A stretch of 64,000 nt of DNA from Piromyces finnis (lineage: Eukaryota > Neocallimastigomycota > Neocallimastigomycetes > Neocallimastigales > Neocallimastigaceae), in assembly GCA_002104945.1 (NCBI GenBank), contig MCFH01000064.1, positions 62,001 to 126,000 of the forward strand, read 5' to 3'. The notes under the pieces were generated by a model. The model had not been told where the DNA came from. It saw only the letters and a program-made list of their open reading frames with translations, and made no database searches. Below are positions 40,334 through 52,337 of the stretch, piece after piece. The translations under genes were made by a program, and so were the position numbers. Within the stretch, counting starts at the first letter, position 1; each line of letters starts with the position of its first letter.

Positions 40334-41396
40334 AACATATTTCTACCAAGATATTTATATATTCATTAATATAACACAATTACAACAAATGTAATAATGA
40401 TAATAATTTTTTTTTAAATTAACATAGTTATTTACAATTTCAATGCATTTTAAATTTATTTATAACATAAATTTAAGATAATTAAAAATTAAAAGGAAAT
40501 AAATTATTCAATACTTTTTATAATTTATTGTTGCTATTTCAACAGCTAAAAATATTTACATTATAATAATTATGCATATATAAAAATTATAAATGAAATA
40601 ATAGAAGGCACCAATTTATTATTAATATAGAAAATAAAAATTTATTTAATGCCTAAAAGTTTATATAAAAATTCTAATAAATATTGAATATAAGTAATCC
40701 TTTTTTTTTTTTATTGTAATAGTGTTATGTTTATTTGTATAATACATTAATCGAATAATAAAAATTAAAAAAAAAAAAAAAAAAAAATAGATAATAAAAA
40801 TTATACAGAATATAATAATAATATAATACTGTTCGAAATATTATAATAATCCATAGTTTATTATTATTTTTTTTAATATTAATTGTTGAACAATATATTT
40901 ATGGTGATATCATTTTTTCCTCTTTTTTTTTTCTCTCCCCATTTTATAAATAGATAAATATATATTTATATGAGGGAATAATAATACTTTGAATTTGAAT
41001 AATATGTTTTATTATATTGATGATATATAAAATTTTTTTAAAATTATTAATAGGTATAATATATTTATTCTATAATATATTTTTATAATTTAACTACAAT
41101 GATTAAAAAAATAAATAGTCTAATGATAGAAAATAAAATAATAAATAAATAGTAAAAATAAATATTAAACAGTAAAAGAAAAAAAAATCTAAATATATTA
41201 TTGTTATTATTGTATTATTATTTGTTTGATTTGTCTTTTTTATTGATATATAATATTTGTTATCTATGTTGAAATGCTGAATCTTTTTCTATTAAAAAAT
41301 AAACATATACACATCTTTTGAAATATATTAATTTATTCTTACGAAAAAAAATTATCATATATTCATATATTATTAATATTTTTTGGGTATTCTAAT
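40334..41396. other. AT-rich region between convergent genes
   Basis: Lies between the small secreted-protein gene (plus) and the first receptor (minus). Long A-runs and T-runs (for example about 40769-40787); nothing else seen. Confidence 0.5.
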
Positions 41397-43990
41397 TTAT
41401 CTGAAAGTGTCAATTGTTGGTTTCTTTATAAATTGAAGATTACTCACAGTATTTGGAAATTGATTTAGATCTCCTCTCAAATAATTTGAATATATATAGG
41501 AATTTTTACTTGGTACATTAAAATCCCTATAGGTATAATTCATTTTATTTAAATGGGAATTATTGTTATTATTATTATACATGTTATTATTTCTAATTAA
41601 AGAATAATCAATAATATCATCAATATTAATAAGATTTAATTCATTTTGATAGTTATCATTAAATGCACCTGTTTTTTCAATAAACTTATTAAGGTTTTTA
41701 CGTTTATTAATCTTTTTTTTATAGAATGATATCTTATAGATTTTCGGTCCTAAAATCAAAAAGAGATTCGAAAGAGAGAATACAATTATAACACCACATC
41801 TAATTCCATTATGAAAATATCGATTCATGATATGAATAAAAATTACAACCATGTATACAATAATGTTAATTATACTAAAGTATACTGCATTTCCAATATG
41901 CCTTATATCAGATTTAAAAATAACAACATTCCATTCTGTTAGTATTAGAAATCCTATACTTCCAATTATTATTATTGATTTAATTAACAGTATAATGATC
42001 ATTATAAATCCTAAATCACCAGATGATTTACAAATCTCGAAGGACGGACCATCCAATATTTCTTCTTTTTGAACTAACACTGGATCGAATGTCATCCAAA
42101 CTAGATTTATTATTATATCTATAAAAATTGAGAAAACGAGAATGAGTTGACTATTATTTTTAATAAAATTAAATAGTCTATTTTTTTGGGATTGGAGTGA
42201 AATTAATTTAATGAAAAATGGCATATACGTTAATGAGAATCCTATTGATATAAGAACTGGTTTTAAAGTACAATTTATATCTTTTAAACTTCCAACACCA
42301 GTTAAACAACTACATACTAATAAGGCTAACCCTAACAAAAAGCAACACCAGTGTTTGAATGGAAGAAAATTAAATTGTTTTCTTGATCTTTTAATAGAAA
42401 TATAGATATATGTCACTGCAATTATTAATAAAGATACAACAATTAAAGTCAATATGATTATACCAGAAATCGACGTATATTCTATAAAGTGCACTCTTAG
42501 AATATCATCAATTTTAATTAAAGTTTCTTCTGCAGTATTTTTTCCATTAATAAAATCTTTAATATATTTACTTAATTTTGTTGAGAAATCCTCATAATTT
42601 ATATTTAAGTAACTTGGTCTCACAATACCTTGCATGTGACTATACATAGTGCAATTAATATTTTGGCATACCTCATCATCCTTATAAAGATCATGTATAG
42701 CACTTCTTTTGTTAAGATTAATTATTAAGTATTTCTGAAAATCATAACTGAATAAATATTTATATACTTCAATTGCTGCTTTCTTTTTTTCTTCAGAAAT
42801 ATATTTATTTAATGCAATATTGGATCCACCAATACATGAACCGGATATGCCGGCTTTATGTCCTGGAAGAGGCGCAAATTTATAGGATGTTCTTTTCAAC
42901 CCATCTTTATTTGGTGGTAATTCTACATCACCATAATACCAATTTCTAAAAAATATGTATTCTTTTTGTTTGTTATATATTGATTTCCATAATTCTGATT
43001 GTGATATACTAAATGGATCGTATTCTGTTATACTCTCTTTAATTTCTTTCATTTTTATAAGTGCATCAATTGCATTTTTACTAGTATATGGAGGAAATTC
43101 ATCATTTTCATTATCTCTAAAAGAATGAATAAATTCTAAAGTGTTTGCAACTATAGATTTACCATCTAGAATGCTTAAAAATTTACTTAAGTTATTGCCT
43201 AAATTATATTCTCTGTCATATATATAATTAAAAGTCTGTATCATTTCATCCCAAGTTAATGGGATAGTCTTATTATACTTATTTAATAATATTTCATTAT
43301 AGTATAAACCACCATAATCAACATATAATGGCTATAGGTGAAAAAAAAGAAAAAGAATTATTAATAATATATAAATATATAATCATTTTCTTTTTTATTT
43401 TATAATTCATTAATAACTAAATAAATAAATAAATATACTTACTAGTGATACCAATTTTCCATTGCATACACTGGTAGCAGTTGCAATACCATTTTTATAT
43501 AAATTTATTGTTGAGGGAGGAAGTAAATTATATAAATCTTCGAAATGATCTGAATACTCACCGGAATAAATAGTATCTATAATAAACAAATCATTTTTAC
43601 TTTTTTCTTTTTCCGAAACAAGGTCCTTTAAAATATATGACACATTTGATATTTCTGAGGTGCTATTTTTATGTGTATAAAAATAGGTATTTAAATTTAT
43701 ATTTAACTTATTTTCTTGTGAATACTTATTAAATTTTTCTTTTAAAATAGACAAATTATCATTTTTTACATCATAAATAAAACCTATAAGCATTAAATCA
43801 ATGGCAAAAGCTTTATTATATTTATAGATAAAATGGAACAAAAAAAAATTAATAAAAAATTAATATTTTTGAATAAAATTATAAAATTTAATGAGAAAAA
43901 AAAAAAAAATCAATGAAAAGAAATTGCTACAATACCTAATTTTACTATAGCTGATAAAAACAGAAAATATTTTATTTTTATTTCTATCAT
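41397..43990 (-). CDS. Class C-type seven-helix receptor with extracellular solute-binding domain, copy 1
   Basis: Exons: 43936-43990 (signal peptide), 43443-43810 and 41397-43331; 785 residues. The outer domain (about 20-420) is a bacterial ABC-type solute-binding fold with DLFIIDTIYSGEYSDHF, the SL-PLYVDYG intron-spanning motif, GHKAGISGS, EVCQNINC and MQGIVRPSYLN. Seven hydrophobic helices follow (about 428-672). The class C/GABA-B-like signature is present: a Cys opening helix 3 (NCTLKPVLISIGFSLTYMPF), a partner Cys in loop 2 (EICKSSGDLG), TEWN after helix 5 and a Lys-Ile-Tyr-Lys-Ile end to helix 7. The tail (~110 residues) is Asn-rich and probably disordered. Such receptors are known from anaerobic gut fungi. 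They sit at the plasma membrane and should couple to G proteins; the ligand, perhaps a sugar, is not shown. Two more copies and a truncated paralogue lie in this window. Confidence 0.9.
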
Positions 43991-45640
43991 TTTGAGTATA
44001 TATTTGTATTTCAATTAAATTTTAAATTTATTTATTTTTACATTATTTCATTTGCATATTTTTTCGATTTTATTATTTTATTTATTCTTTTTATTTAAAA
44101 TAATATTATATTAATATTTTTTATTTTTATTTTATATATACGGTATATGTATTTTTTTTCAAAAAAGAAAAAAAAAAAAAAAAAAAAAATCAACATTTCA
44201 TTATTATTAAGTATAAATGTAAATGTAAATTTATAAAAAAAATATATATTTATTTTATTTAATTATAAATGCATTTTTTTTTTGTTTCTTTTGTATTTAA
44301 ATTTACATAATAATTATTTATATTAAATATTATTTTTTTTTTACCTTATTTATATAATTTAATTATCAGACAAATAAATAAATCTTTAGAATAATAAATG
44401 TATATATAATTTAAATATATCATACATATTAATAATAATGAATAATAATGATTATAATAATTGTATACTCTAATAAATATTGAAATATAAAATATTGAAT
44501 ATGTGTAACCTATAAAATAATAAATATTTCATAATTTCTGTATTATATTTAATTAATTAAAAAATTAGATTTTATAATTTATATATCAATAGAGTTTTAC
44601 AATAAATGTTTGTGTAACTATAAATTTCTGAACATTTTTTAATTTTATTTTAATTAAAAATATTTATGATGGTTTTTTTTTTTTGATTTATTTATCATAA
44701 GATTTTAAATAAAAAAAAAAAAGTCTAGAAAATTAGTTATAGTATTAAACTAAAATATAATTTAACATTTTTATAATTATTATTAACTATCTTCATTACT
44801 ATGATAAACATAATATAATTAATAATATTTTTTAATGAATAAATAAAATTATTATTTCTATTTTTTTTCTAATTTTGTTAATAAAAATAAAATTTTAATA
44901 ATGCAAATATATAAATAATAAAGTTACTTGAATCAAACACCGTCCGTTCATTTAAAATTAAGATATAAAACAAATAAACATATATATTGACAAAATATCT
45001 TATTGAATGAGAATTAATAAATTATTTCTTTTAAAAAAAGAATAAATAATAAAACTTTACATATAATGAAACATATATTATAAATATTTATATAAATAAA
45101 TAATTTTTAAAAATGTTTAATAAACTTTTAATTATTTTAATTTATTACTTTACCGCAATGTTTAGGAAAAATTTTTTTTTAAAAAATGTTGTTTCATAAA
45201 AAATTTAATAATACCATATTTGTTTATTCAATTAAACCTGATTTTTTAAGAGTTTATATAATTAAAGGTTATGCTAAATACAGTATTCTCAACTAATAAA
45301 ATTAATGTATAAATTATATACACGTCTTGTTTAAAGTAATCCAAGGTAGATTTTTAATGACTAAAAATTAAAACTAATATATATCATTGTATCATTAAAT
45401 AAAATTATTATTATAGTACTGATCTAATTTGTTTTACTGTTATTTTAGTAATACATTCTTAAACCCACCCACTAAACATTATCTATTACTTATAAATAAT
45501 ATAGAGTATGATTTTAACAAGAAGTTGTGCAATAATTATAATATAAGAATAATTTAAAAATATGTATATTTTAGTTTTACTCATGCAAAGTTCTTTATAT
45601 TTTATTTTATTTTATTTTATTTTATTTTTTTTTTTGTATT
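43991..45640. other. AT-rich DNA upstream of receptor copy 1
   Basis: Promoter side of the receptor. A T-run and A-run pair lies at about 44150-44190. No other structure before the LINE debris begins near 45640. Confidence 0.5.
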
Positions 45641-45644
45641 GTTA

Positions 45645-45790
45645 TTGATTATTCTTCTTCCAGGGGAGGAATATAAATATTTTTCCACACACGTAATAAT
45701 AATTATATACATTTATATTAATTTTTATTGGATTGTTAGTACTAACATTCACTGAATTATTATTTAAAACAAAAAATTATTAAAATTTAA
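45645..45790 (-). mobile_element. Internal LINE fragment
   Basis: It aligns with the C-terminal coding region of the intact LINE around 47285-47400 (shared run of CTTCTTCC, AGGAAT, AAATATTTT and CACACAC), with many substitutions and small indels. It lies on the 3' side of another copy's 3' end, so it belongs to a different, older insertion. Confidence 0.65.
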
Positions 45791-45954
45791 AGAATAATTA
45801 CAATTTTAAAAATGGTAAAACTACTATTTCTATTATTAATATCTTTATTTTTATTGCATTATAATTGTTAATTTACCATTATTAATGGAACTATTAAAGT
45901 ATTTTCTATTAAAGAATATTAATAATCAGGACAAGATAATTAAAATGCTTATTT

Positions 45955-46763
45955 TGAATATTATTAATACTAAAGAAAATTTAATTAAAAAGTGTTATAA
46001 TTGTAATAATTTTATTTGACTTCCAATGGGACAAAATTATGATCTCCATTGGTTGCCCTGGCTTGTTTTACTGTTTCTTTAGCATTGACGCTTTTGGTTG
46101 TTGTTTCAAACCTTTTGAACATTGATCATTACTGACCAATAACAAATTGAAGCAATGAAAAGATTATTCCTTAAGATGTATAAGATTATATATACGTCTG
46201 ATATAATTCTTATCTTTAATATAAAGGACTGGCATTATAATTAAAAATAAATTGAATATAAATATATACTAATAAATAATTATAAATATAACGTCTATGG
46301 GAAAATTTTGTACTATTTCTTTTCTTTAAAAAGTACTGGATAGTACAAAAAACTGCTTCAATGCTTTGATTAAAATTTCTTTTGAAATTCAAGTTGTAAA
46401 TTTTCTTTATAAATTCTAGTTTTGGTTTGTTGTTAGTAAATTCGATTCGTTTTTTGAAACTAAAATTATTTGACTTTACTTTTCATTAAATATTTAAATT
46501 GGTAAAATTTTGAATCAGGATTAAATGTCGACACCAGAAAGAATGTGAATAGTATTTTTATATAATGTAGAGTGAATTAATCTCTTAAAGGAAACAACTC
46601 AACAATAGCTACATGAATATAAAAATACAATATAAATGCTAAAGTTTACTATATTGAATTCTTACAGGAGAAGAGTACTACTACATGAATACATAAATAA
46701 AAAAAAAATACAGCAACAAGATGTATTAATCTTCTAATTAAATACTATACAAACTTACCTGAA
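45955..46763 (-). mobile_element. Internally deleted LINE copy (5' and 3' ends joined)
   Basis: Bases 45955-46160 match the 3' end of the LINE (last coding stretch and start of the 3' untranslated region). Bases from about 46180 to 46763 match the 5' untranslated region and first codons of the intact copy (51497-52081), roughly nine bases in ten by eye. About 4.4 kb of coding sequence is missing between them. The first codons are still readable (ATG CCA GTC) but the frame does not continue. The 5' end of this copy directly abuts the poly(A) tail of the intact LINE. Confidence 0.82.
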
Positions 46764-49700
46764 TTTTTTTTTTTTTTTTTTTTTTTTAACGGCATCAAAT
46801 ATTTTAAACTTTATTATTAATTTAATTAAAATTATAATACATGTAATATAAAAATTAAAATAAAATAAAAATAAAAAAAAATATGTTTAAATAAACACAA
46901 ATGAATAAAAATTGGGTATAATGTATTCTAGTAATTTTAATTAAAGTAAGAAAGCCACTATCATACTAAAGTATAATAATTGTATTTGACTTCCAATGGG
47001 ACACCGAGCCAAAGATCAAAATTTTGTCATGGAACAAAGTTATGATCTCCATTGGTTGCGCTGGCCCTCCTGGCCTGTTTTACTGTTTCTTCAGCATTGA
47101 CGCTCTTGGATGTTGCTTCAAACCTTTTGAACATTGTCCATTGCTGGCCAATAGCAAAAGGCATGATTTTGGTTAGAAGTTCCGCGGTTACCGTCAAGAA
47201 TGGTGTTCCTTCGTTAGTACCAGATTGAATCTGACACTTACAAAGTTCTTTCCATTCCCTTGAATTGTAATTAATATTGTTAAAACTTCTTCCCCCAAGA
47301 AGGAATTTAAATATTTTACTGCACACACTAGAATAATCATACACATTAATATTCACCGGATTATTAGAACTATTACTATCATTAACTAAATTACTATCTA
47401 AATTAGAATTATTATCTTCACTATTGTTATCATTACTAATATTATTATTTCTATTACTACTATTGTTATTATTACTATTGTTACTATTACTATTGTTATT
47501 ACTACTATTGTTACTATTACTATTAATGTTATTGCTATCTCTACTGATATTAACATTTTCATTATTATTGATAGGACTATTGGAATTACGTTGACTGAAA
47601 AAATTTAGTAGCTGGACTATGGAATCATAATGTTTAATACGGATATCTCTAAATGTTGGACAATCTAATAACCAATGTTTAATACTTTGAACACCACACT
47701 TGCAACATGGACAGTAGTTAGGACAAACTGGATCAACAAATTTAGCAGCTTTGGCAACTCTAGCATCCAACTTGTATCCGCTTCTTGCTTTCAATAGCCA
47801 GTAGAAGCCATAGGCAAACTCTAGGTACTCATAACATAATTTAATAAAATCTTTAGTTTCAATAAATTTATTATCATCATAATATTGCGCTTTGATTGAA
47901 TTCCCTTTGAGATCTTTCCAATAAAAGTTTTTAACTGCTTTAACATCTCCATGTTTCTTTAATTTTTTATCAAGTGTCCTACTTGATTTGCACCACGTGT
48001 ATTTTCTAAATTTAGGAATGTAATTGACAAGGTATGAGATAATACAATTTGAATTTTTCCATTTGTTAAAACATCTAACCTGAGCTAACGCACATTTGGC
48101 TGACAATGGAGGAATATTCAAATCTTTTGAGATAGAGTATAAAGATATAAACGATACAGCTTTATGAACTCCGGCAACCCATCGTATTCCTTTGTTAACA
48201 TGCTTCTGAGCAATTCTAGACCTGGCTTTGTTGGATCCAAGTAATGGTGCAAAGTATGAAACTCTGCTAATCACTTGTGAGTTAAGTACTAGCTTTTTGA
48301 AGGGAATAGGAATATTAGGATTTCTTAAGAATTTACTGACTGAAAAAAGTCCTTTCAAAACCTTGTTATTAAGAGCTTTAATTACTGGTTTAAGGGACAG
48401 ATTCTTATCAAATGGAACACCAAGATAAGTATAACAATCAGTAGTTGGAATGGGTTGTCCTGCTAAGTAAAATGTTGGATCTCTCTTGATCTGATTTTCT
48501 ATTGATTCAGGACGAATCACCATCGTTGAACATTTCTGGATACCAAATTCCATTTCATTATACAAGGCCCATTCATTAACTCTTCTTAGCATCTTTTTTA
48601 AGCATCCTCTTGTTGGAGCACAAATAACTATATCATCTGCAAAAAGTCCACCACAGCATCGAGTGTCACCTAAATTGACTCCAAGATCTTCGCACTCTTT
48701 AAATATATCATTAATAAAGAGATTAAAAAGAATAGGAGAAAGAGGGCATCCTTGACGGACTCCTTTCTTCACATCAAAAGATTTCGAGAATTGTCCATCT
48801 AATTTGACATTAGCCTTAGATGTTAAATATAAATTTTTGATAAATTGTAAACTCTTACCTCGGATTCCTAAACAATCTAATTTATGGAGAATATTGCCAA
48901 TTGGGACTGAATCGTATGCTTTCCTGAGATCTAAAAAGGCCAAATATGTCTCTTTATTATCTAATTGACGTCTACGGCATATTTCTTGGATTGAAATGAA
49001 AAGACTGATACTTTCTTCCTTTTTTCGAAAACCAAATTGTTCAGGTCTAATGAAATTATTCTTTAGACCATATTCTGAGATTCTAGTGGTGACAATTTTG
49101 GAAATCAACTTAATACCATTATTGATAAGTGATATACCTCGATAGTTATCACAATCTGTCAAATCTCCCTTCTTAGGAATAGAAACAATACTGGATTCAT
49201 TCCATGAGTTGGGAAAGTCTCCATCCCAAATACGGTTGAATAATTTAAGAATAAAATTTAAACCATGAGCATCATTATCAGAAGTGGTATTACCGGAAGA
49301 ATTATTATCTGTAGCATTATTAGAATCATTACTTGATGGAATTAATGCTTTGTAAAATTCAATTGGAATACCATCCGGACCTGATGCTTTATAATTTGGA
49401 GTAGAGAGGATAGCTGACTTGACTTCATCAATACTAATATCTTGGTTGATATCCCACTCATCAAGCATAGGAAGTGAAAAACGTTTATTCATTGGTTCTT
49501 CATACCAATGCTCCAAATCAAGACTTACACCACTTGGATCTGATGCAAGGTTTTCGAAATGATCATGCCACACTTCTAGTTGTTCTTCTGTAGCAACAAC
49601 TAATTCTCCATTTTTATTTTTAATTGGTTGAGCAATAAAGAAAGAATCTTTTCCAATTTTTGCAGTTTTCTTGATCCATTTCCAGGCCTTCTTAGGATTA

Positions 49701-52081
49701 TGACTCTTCATATACTCACATCCTGTTTTAATCCAATGAAGATATTCTTGCTTCCTAAATTCATTACATCTTTTGTGGATGTAATCAATGAGCTTACGGT
49801 AGATTTTAATTCTTTTAATAAATTCATCTATATCATAAATTCTTTCTTTTTTAAATCTCTTATACAACTTCATTTTGATTTTTTGAAGATTAAAAATTTG
49901 TTGTGAAATATGAAATGAAGACTTTATAACATTATTTGCTGAGGTAATACTGAGCTCGTCTGCAATTGAAAAAGCAGTTGAAGTAAATTCTTTGGAAAGT
50001 TCATCTGTAGAAACATTAGGATCGTTGAATTTTGCTGAAAGTATTTGGAATTTATTATAACTGAGAATAGATTTCTTTTCCTCAATACATTTTAATCTAT
50101 TCCATTTCAGAATTTTCTTAGGAACATTAAAGTCATTAGAAAAATCTTCCATAGGAATAATTTTACCATTAATAAGAAGTGGCTTATGGTTTGATACAGG
50201 ATAAAAATTATTTATAAATGATCCTGAGTGAATAAGATCTTTCATCTTCGAATTGATAAGAGCATGGTCAATGTCGGAAGATTGATCACCTCGAGTCCAA
50301 GAGATAGTCGACCCTATAAGCGGAAGAATTTCCCAATCTCCTAATCCATTAGTTGATAACCAGTTGGATAATTTTACTTTAGACATATTAAAATCACCAA
50401 CAAGAATCGATGGATGGGATGAATGAGTTTGTAACCACAAGCGAACTTCTAACTTTGCATGATCAACATAGATGTTGTGATGACTATGAGGCATATAAAC
50501 ATTTCCAATCGAGCATTTGAATCTATTCCAAAGACTAAAAGTATAAATAGAAATAATATACTTTCCAGAGAAGTTTTCAAGTGAAGCTTGACACGAATTG
50601 TGAAAACCTAAATATAAACCTCTCATTCCCGGAACTGATTCGTCAGCTTTCTTGAAAAAGTGTCTATAGTTTCGCAAAGTAACACGACAAGGATAATCTG
50701 TATTCGAACCAGAACCATTACCAGTTTCTTGGAAACATAAAAATAATGGTTTGAAAATAGCTGTGAAATAGCTAATACTATCTCTCTTTTCGTGATTCCA
50801 CCCATTGGTGTTCCAACTAAGACAAAAAGAAAAGTTATCAGGCTTGTTGGATGAGGAAGAATCGTTGCTATTATTATTATTATTATTAAAGTCATCGTTA
50901 TTAATGGATGATGCATCAGAGGAATAAGTAGAACTATTACTAGATGGCTGTGAAACTGAAGAACTATCAACTATTGAACTGTTATCAGAGTTGATAGAAC
51001 TATTAGAATTAATTGTTGAATGTTGAGATTGAAATTGTGTTTGCTGTAGATCTGGAATATTTTCATGATGGGAAACTTGTTGAAGATCTTGTTGAAGATC
51101 TTGTTGAAGATCGGATTGTTGATGAGATTGTTGAACTGATTGTTGAAATGAATGTTGAATAGAATGTTGATGTTTATTAGAAACTAAAATTTTACGTTTG
51201 AGAGTGGAAAAAGTGTATTTGTGATTCCTTCTACTACGAGCTGAAAAGGAAATTGAGGTAACTGAAAGTTTCTTCTTTAACATGTGTAAGATTTTAATAC
51301 AATCTTTTAATGAACCATGAACCTTGACTAAGAAAAAGTGATCATTGAAAGTTTGAAAATATTTAACACTAATAACTGAATTAAATTTATCTTCTAGAAT
51401 AACCTCGAGTTTTTCCCATAGCATATTTACTGACCATGATCGAATACCACGGATAAAGAAGGAGCGAATATCATCTAAGGGGATACCATAAGACCGGGTA
51501 CCACGTCTGATATAATTCTTATCTTTAATATAAAGGACTGACATGATAATAAATTCTAATTAAAAAATATTGAATATAAAATAAATACTAATAAAAATTA
51601 CAAATATAACGTATATGGAAAAAAATCTGTCTCTCTCTCTCTTCTTAAAAGTACTGGATAGTACAAAAATTGTTACGATGCTTTGTTTAAAGTTTCTTTT
51701 TTTTGAATTCTAGTTGTAAATTTTCTTTAAAAATTCTAGTTTTGGTTTGTTGTTAGTAAATTCGATTCGCTTTTTGACACTAAAATTGTTTGACTTTACT
51801 TTTCATTAAATATTTAAATTGGTAAAAAATTTGAATCAAGAATGTCGACACCAGAAAGCTTGTGAATAGTATTTTTACATGATGTAGAGTGAATCAGTCT
51901 CTTACAAGAAACAATACAACAATAGCTACATGAATATAAAAATACAATGCAAATGCTAAAGTTGACTACATTGGATTCTTACAAGAGAAGAGTAGTACTA
52001 CATGAATACATGAATAAAAGAAAAAAATACAGCAACAAAACGTATTACTCTTCTAATTAAATACTATACAAACTTACCTGA
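46764..52081 (-). mobile_element. Full-length non-LTR retrotransposon (LINE)
   Basis: Minus-strand element of about 5.3 kb: 5' untranslated region from about 52081, one long coding frame (51544-47027), a 3' untranslated region of about 240 bases and a poly(A) tail seen as a 24-T run at 46764-46787. No long terminal repeats. Five shorter relatives of it lie in the window, so the family has been mobile here. Its base composition is much less AT-rich than the surrounding DNA. Confidence 0.92.
47027..51544 (-). CDS. LINE polyprotein: endonuclease, reverse transcriptase, zinc knuckle
   Basis: An uninterrupted frame of 1505 residues, apparently intact. The N-terminal ~100 residues resemble an RNA-binding (RRM-like) fold; a Gln/Ser/Asn-rich linker follows. 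The APE-type endonuclease (about 238-460) has SWNTNGW, CFQETGNG, LVGDFNM (381-387), SSDIDHALI and SNHKPL (451-456), i.e. the Asn, Glu, Asp-Asn, Asp and His expected for activity. The reverse transcriptase (about 715-1060) has SGPDGIP, FLDLRKAYDSVP, KGVRQGCPLSPILFNL and the catalytic LFADDIVI (967-974). A C-terminal CPCCKCG...H....C zinc motif sits at about 1278-1295, then a second Asn/Ser spacer and the end. It cuts target DNA and primes reverse transcription there. Single-frame layout and C-terminal zinc motif suit the L1/Tad1/jockey group; clade needs a tree. Confidence 0.95.
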   Translation of the reverse strand: MSVLYIKDKNYIRRGTRSYGIPLDDIRSFFIRGIRSWSVNMLWEKLEVILEDKFNSVISVKYFQTFNDHFFLVKVHGSLKDCIKILHMLKKKLSVTSISFSARSRRNHKYTFSTLKRKILVSNKHQHSIQHSFQQSVQQSHQQSDLQQDLQQDLQQVSHHENIPDLQQTQFQSQHSTINSNSSINSDNSSIVDSSSVSQPSSNSSTYSSDASSINNDDFNNNNNNSNDSSSSNKPDNFSFCLSWNTNGWNHEKRDSISYFTAIFKPLFLCFQETGNGSGSNTDYPCRVTLRNYRHFFKKADESVPGMRGLYLGFHNSCQASLENFSGKYIISIYTFSLWNRFKCSIGNVYMPHSHHNIYVDHAKLEVRLWLQTHSSHPSILVGDFNMSKVKLSNWLSTNGLGDWEILPLIGSTISWTRGDQSSDIDHALINSKMKDLIHSGSFINNFYPVSNHKPLLINGKIIPMEDFSNDFNVPKKILKWNRLKCIEEKKSILSYNKFQILSAKFNDPNVSTDELSKEFTSTAFSIADELSITSANNVIKSSFHISQQIFNLQKIKMKLYKRFKKERIYDIDEFIKRIKIYRKLIDYIHKRCNEFRKQEYLHWIKTGCEYMKSHNPKKAWKWIKKTAKIGKDSFFIAQPIKNKNGELVVATEEQLEVWHDHFENLASDPSGVSLDLEHWYEEPMNKRFSLPMLDEWDINQDISIDEVKSAILSTPNYKASGPDGIPIEFYKALIPSSNDSNNATDNNSSGNTTSDNDAHGLNFILKLFNRIWDGDFPNSWNESSIVSIPKKGDLTDCDNYRGISLINNGIKLISKIVTTRISEYGLKNNFIRPEQFGFRKKEESISLFISIQEICRRRQLDNKETYLAFLDLRKAYDSVPIGNILHKLDCLGIRGKSLQFIKNLYLTSKANVKLDGQFSKSFDVKKGVRQGCPLSPILFNLFINDIFKECEDLGVNLGDTRCCGGLFADDIVICAPTRGCLKKMLRRVNEWALYNEMEFGIQKCSTMVIRPESIENQIKRDPTFYLAGQPIPTTDCYTYLGVPFDKNLSLKPVIKALNNKVLKGLFSVSKFLRNPNIPIPFKKLVLNSQVISRVSYFAPLLGSNKARSRIAQKHVNKGIRWVAGVHKAVSFISLYSISKDLNIPPLSAKCALAQVRCFNKWKNSNCIISYLVNYIPKFRKYTWCKSSRTLDKKLKKHGDVKAVKNFYWKDLKGNSIKAQYYDDNKFIETKDFIKLCYEYLEFAYGFYWLLKARSGYKLDARVAKAAKFVDPVCPNYCPCCKCGVQSIKHWLLDCPTFRDIRIKHYDSIVQLLNFFSQRNSNSPINNNENVNISRDSNNINSNSNNSSNNNSNSNNSNNNNSSNRNNNISNDNNSEDNNSNLDSNLVNDSNSSNNPVNINVYDYSSVCSKIFKFLLGGRSFNNINYNSREWKELCKCQIQSGTNEGTPFLTVTAELLTKIMPFAIGQQWTMFKRFEATSKSVNAEETVKQARRASATNGDHNFVP

Positions 52082-52143
52082 GTATCAAACATTCAACTTA
52101 TTCATAAAATACTTAAATTCAATGGACAAATAATTTTTAATCG

Positions 52144-52144
<1 letters not shown>

Positions 52145-52196
<52 letters not shown>

Positions 52197-52200
52197 AACG
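52145..52200 (-). mobile_element. Ultra-short retroposed poly(A) insertion with target-site duplication
   Basis: A run of 51 T followed by GAACG is bracketed by identical 12-base copies of TTTTAATCGCTT (52135-52146 and 52201-52212). This is the structure of a target-primed insertion in which almost only the poly(A) tail was copied. The AACG resembles the last bases of the LINE 3' end (AACGG next to the T-run in the other copies). Confidence 0.75.
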
Positions 52201-52337
52201 TTTTAATCGCTTAGTACCATAAACTTAGTCCTTATTTTTTTTTCCTATAAAGACTAACCATACATCCATTACGCAATAATTGAATTTATTTCTACTCACT
52301 CAGTACCATAAGCATGAGTAGAATAAATTATCTGCAA

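Noticed and set aside
47380-47560. Tandem repeat array in the LINE read as a possible CRISPR or satellite
   Set aside because: It is simply Asn/Ser codons (ATT/ACT mixtures) of the disordered C-terminal spacer in the retrotransposon frame.
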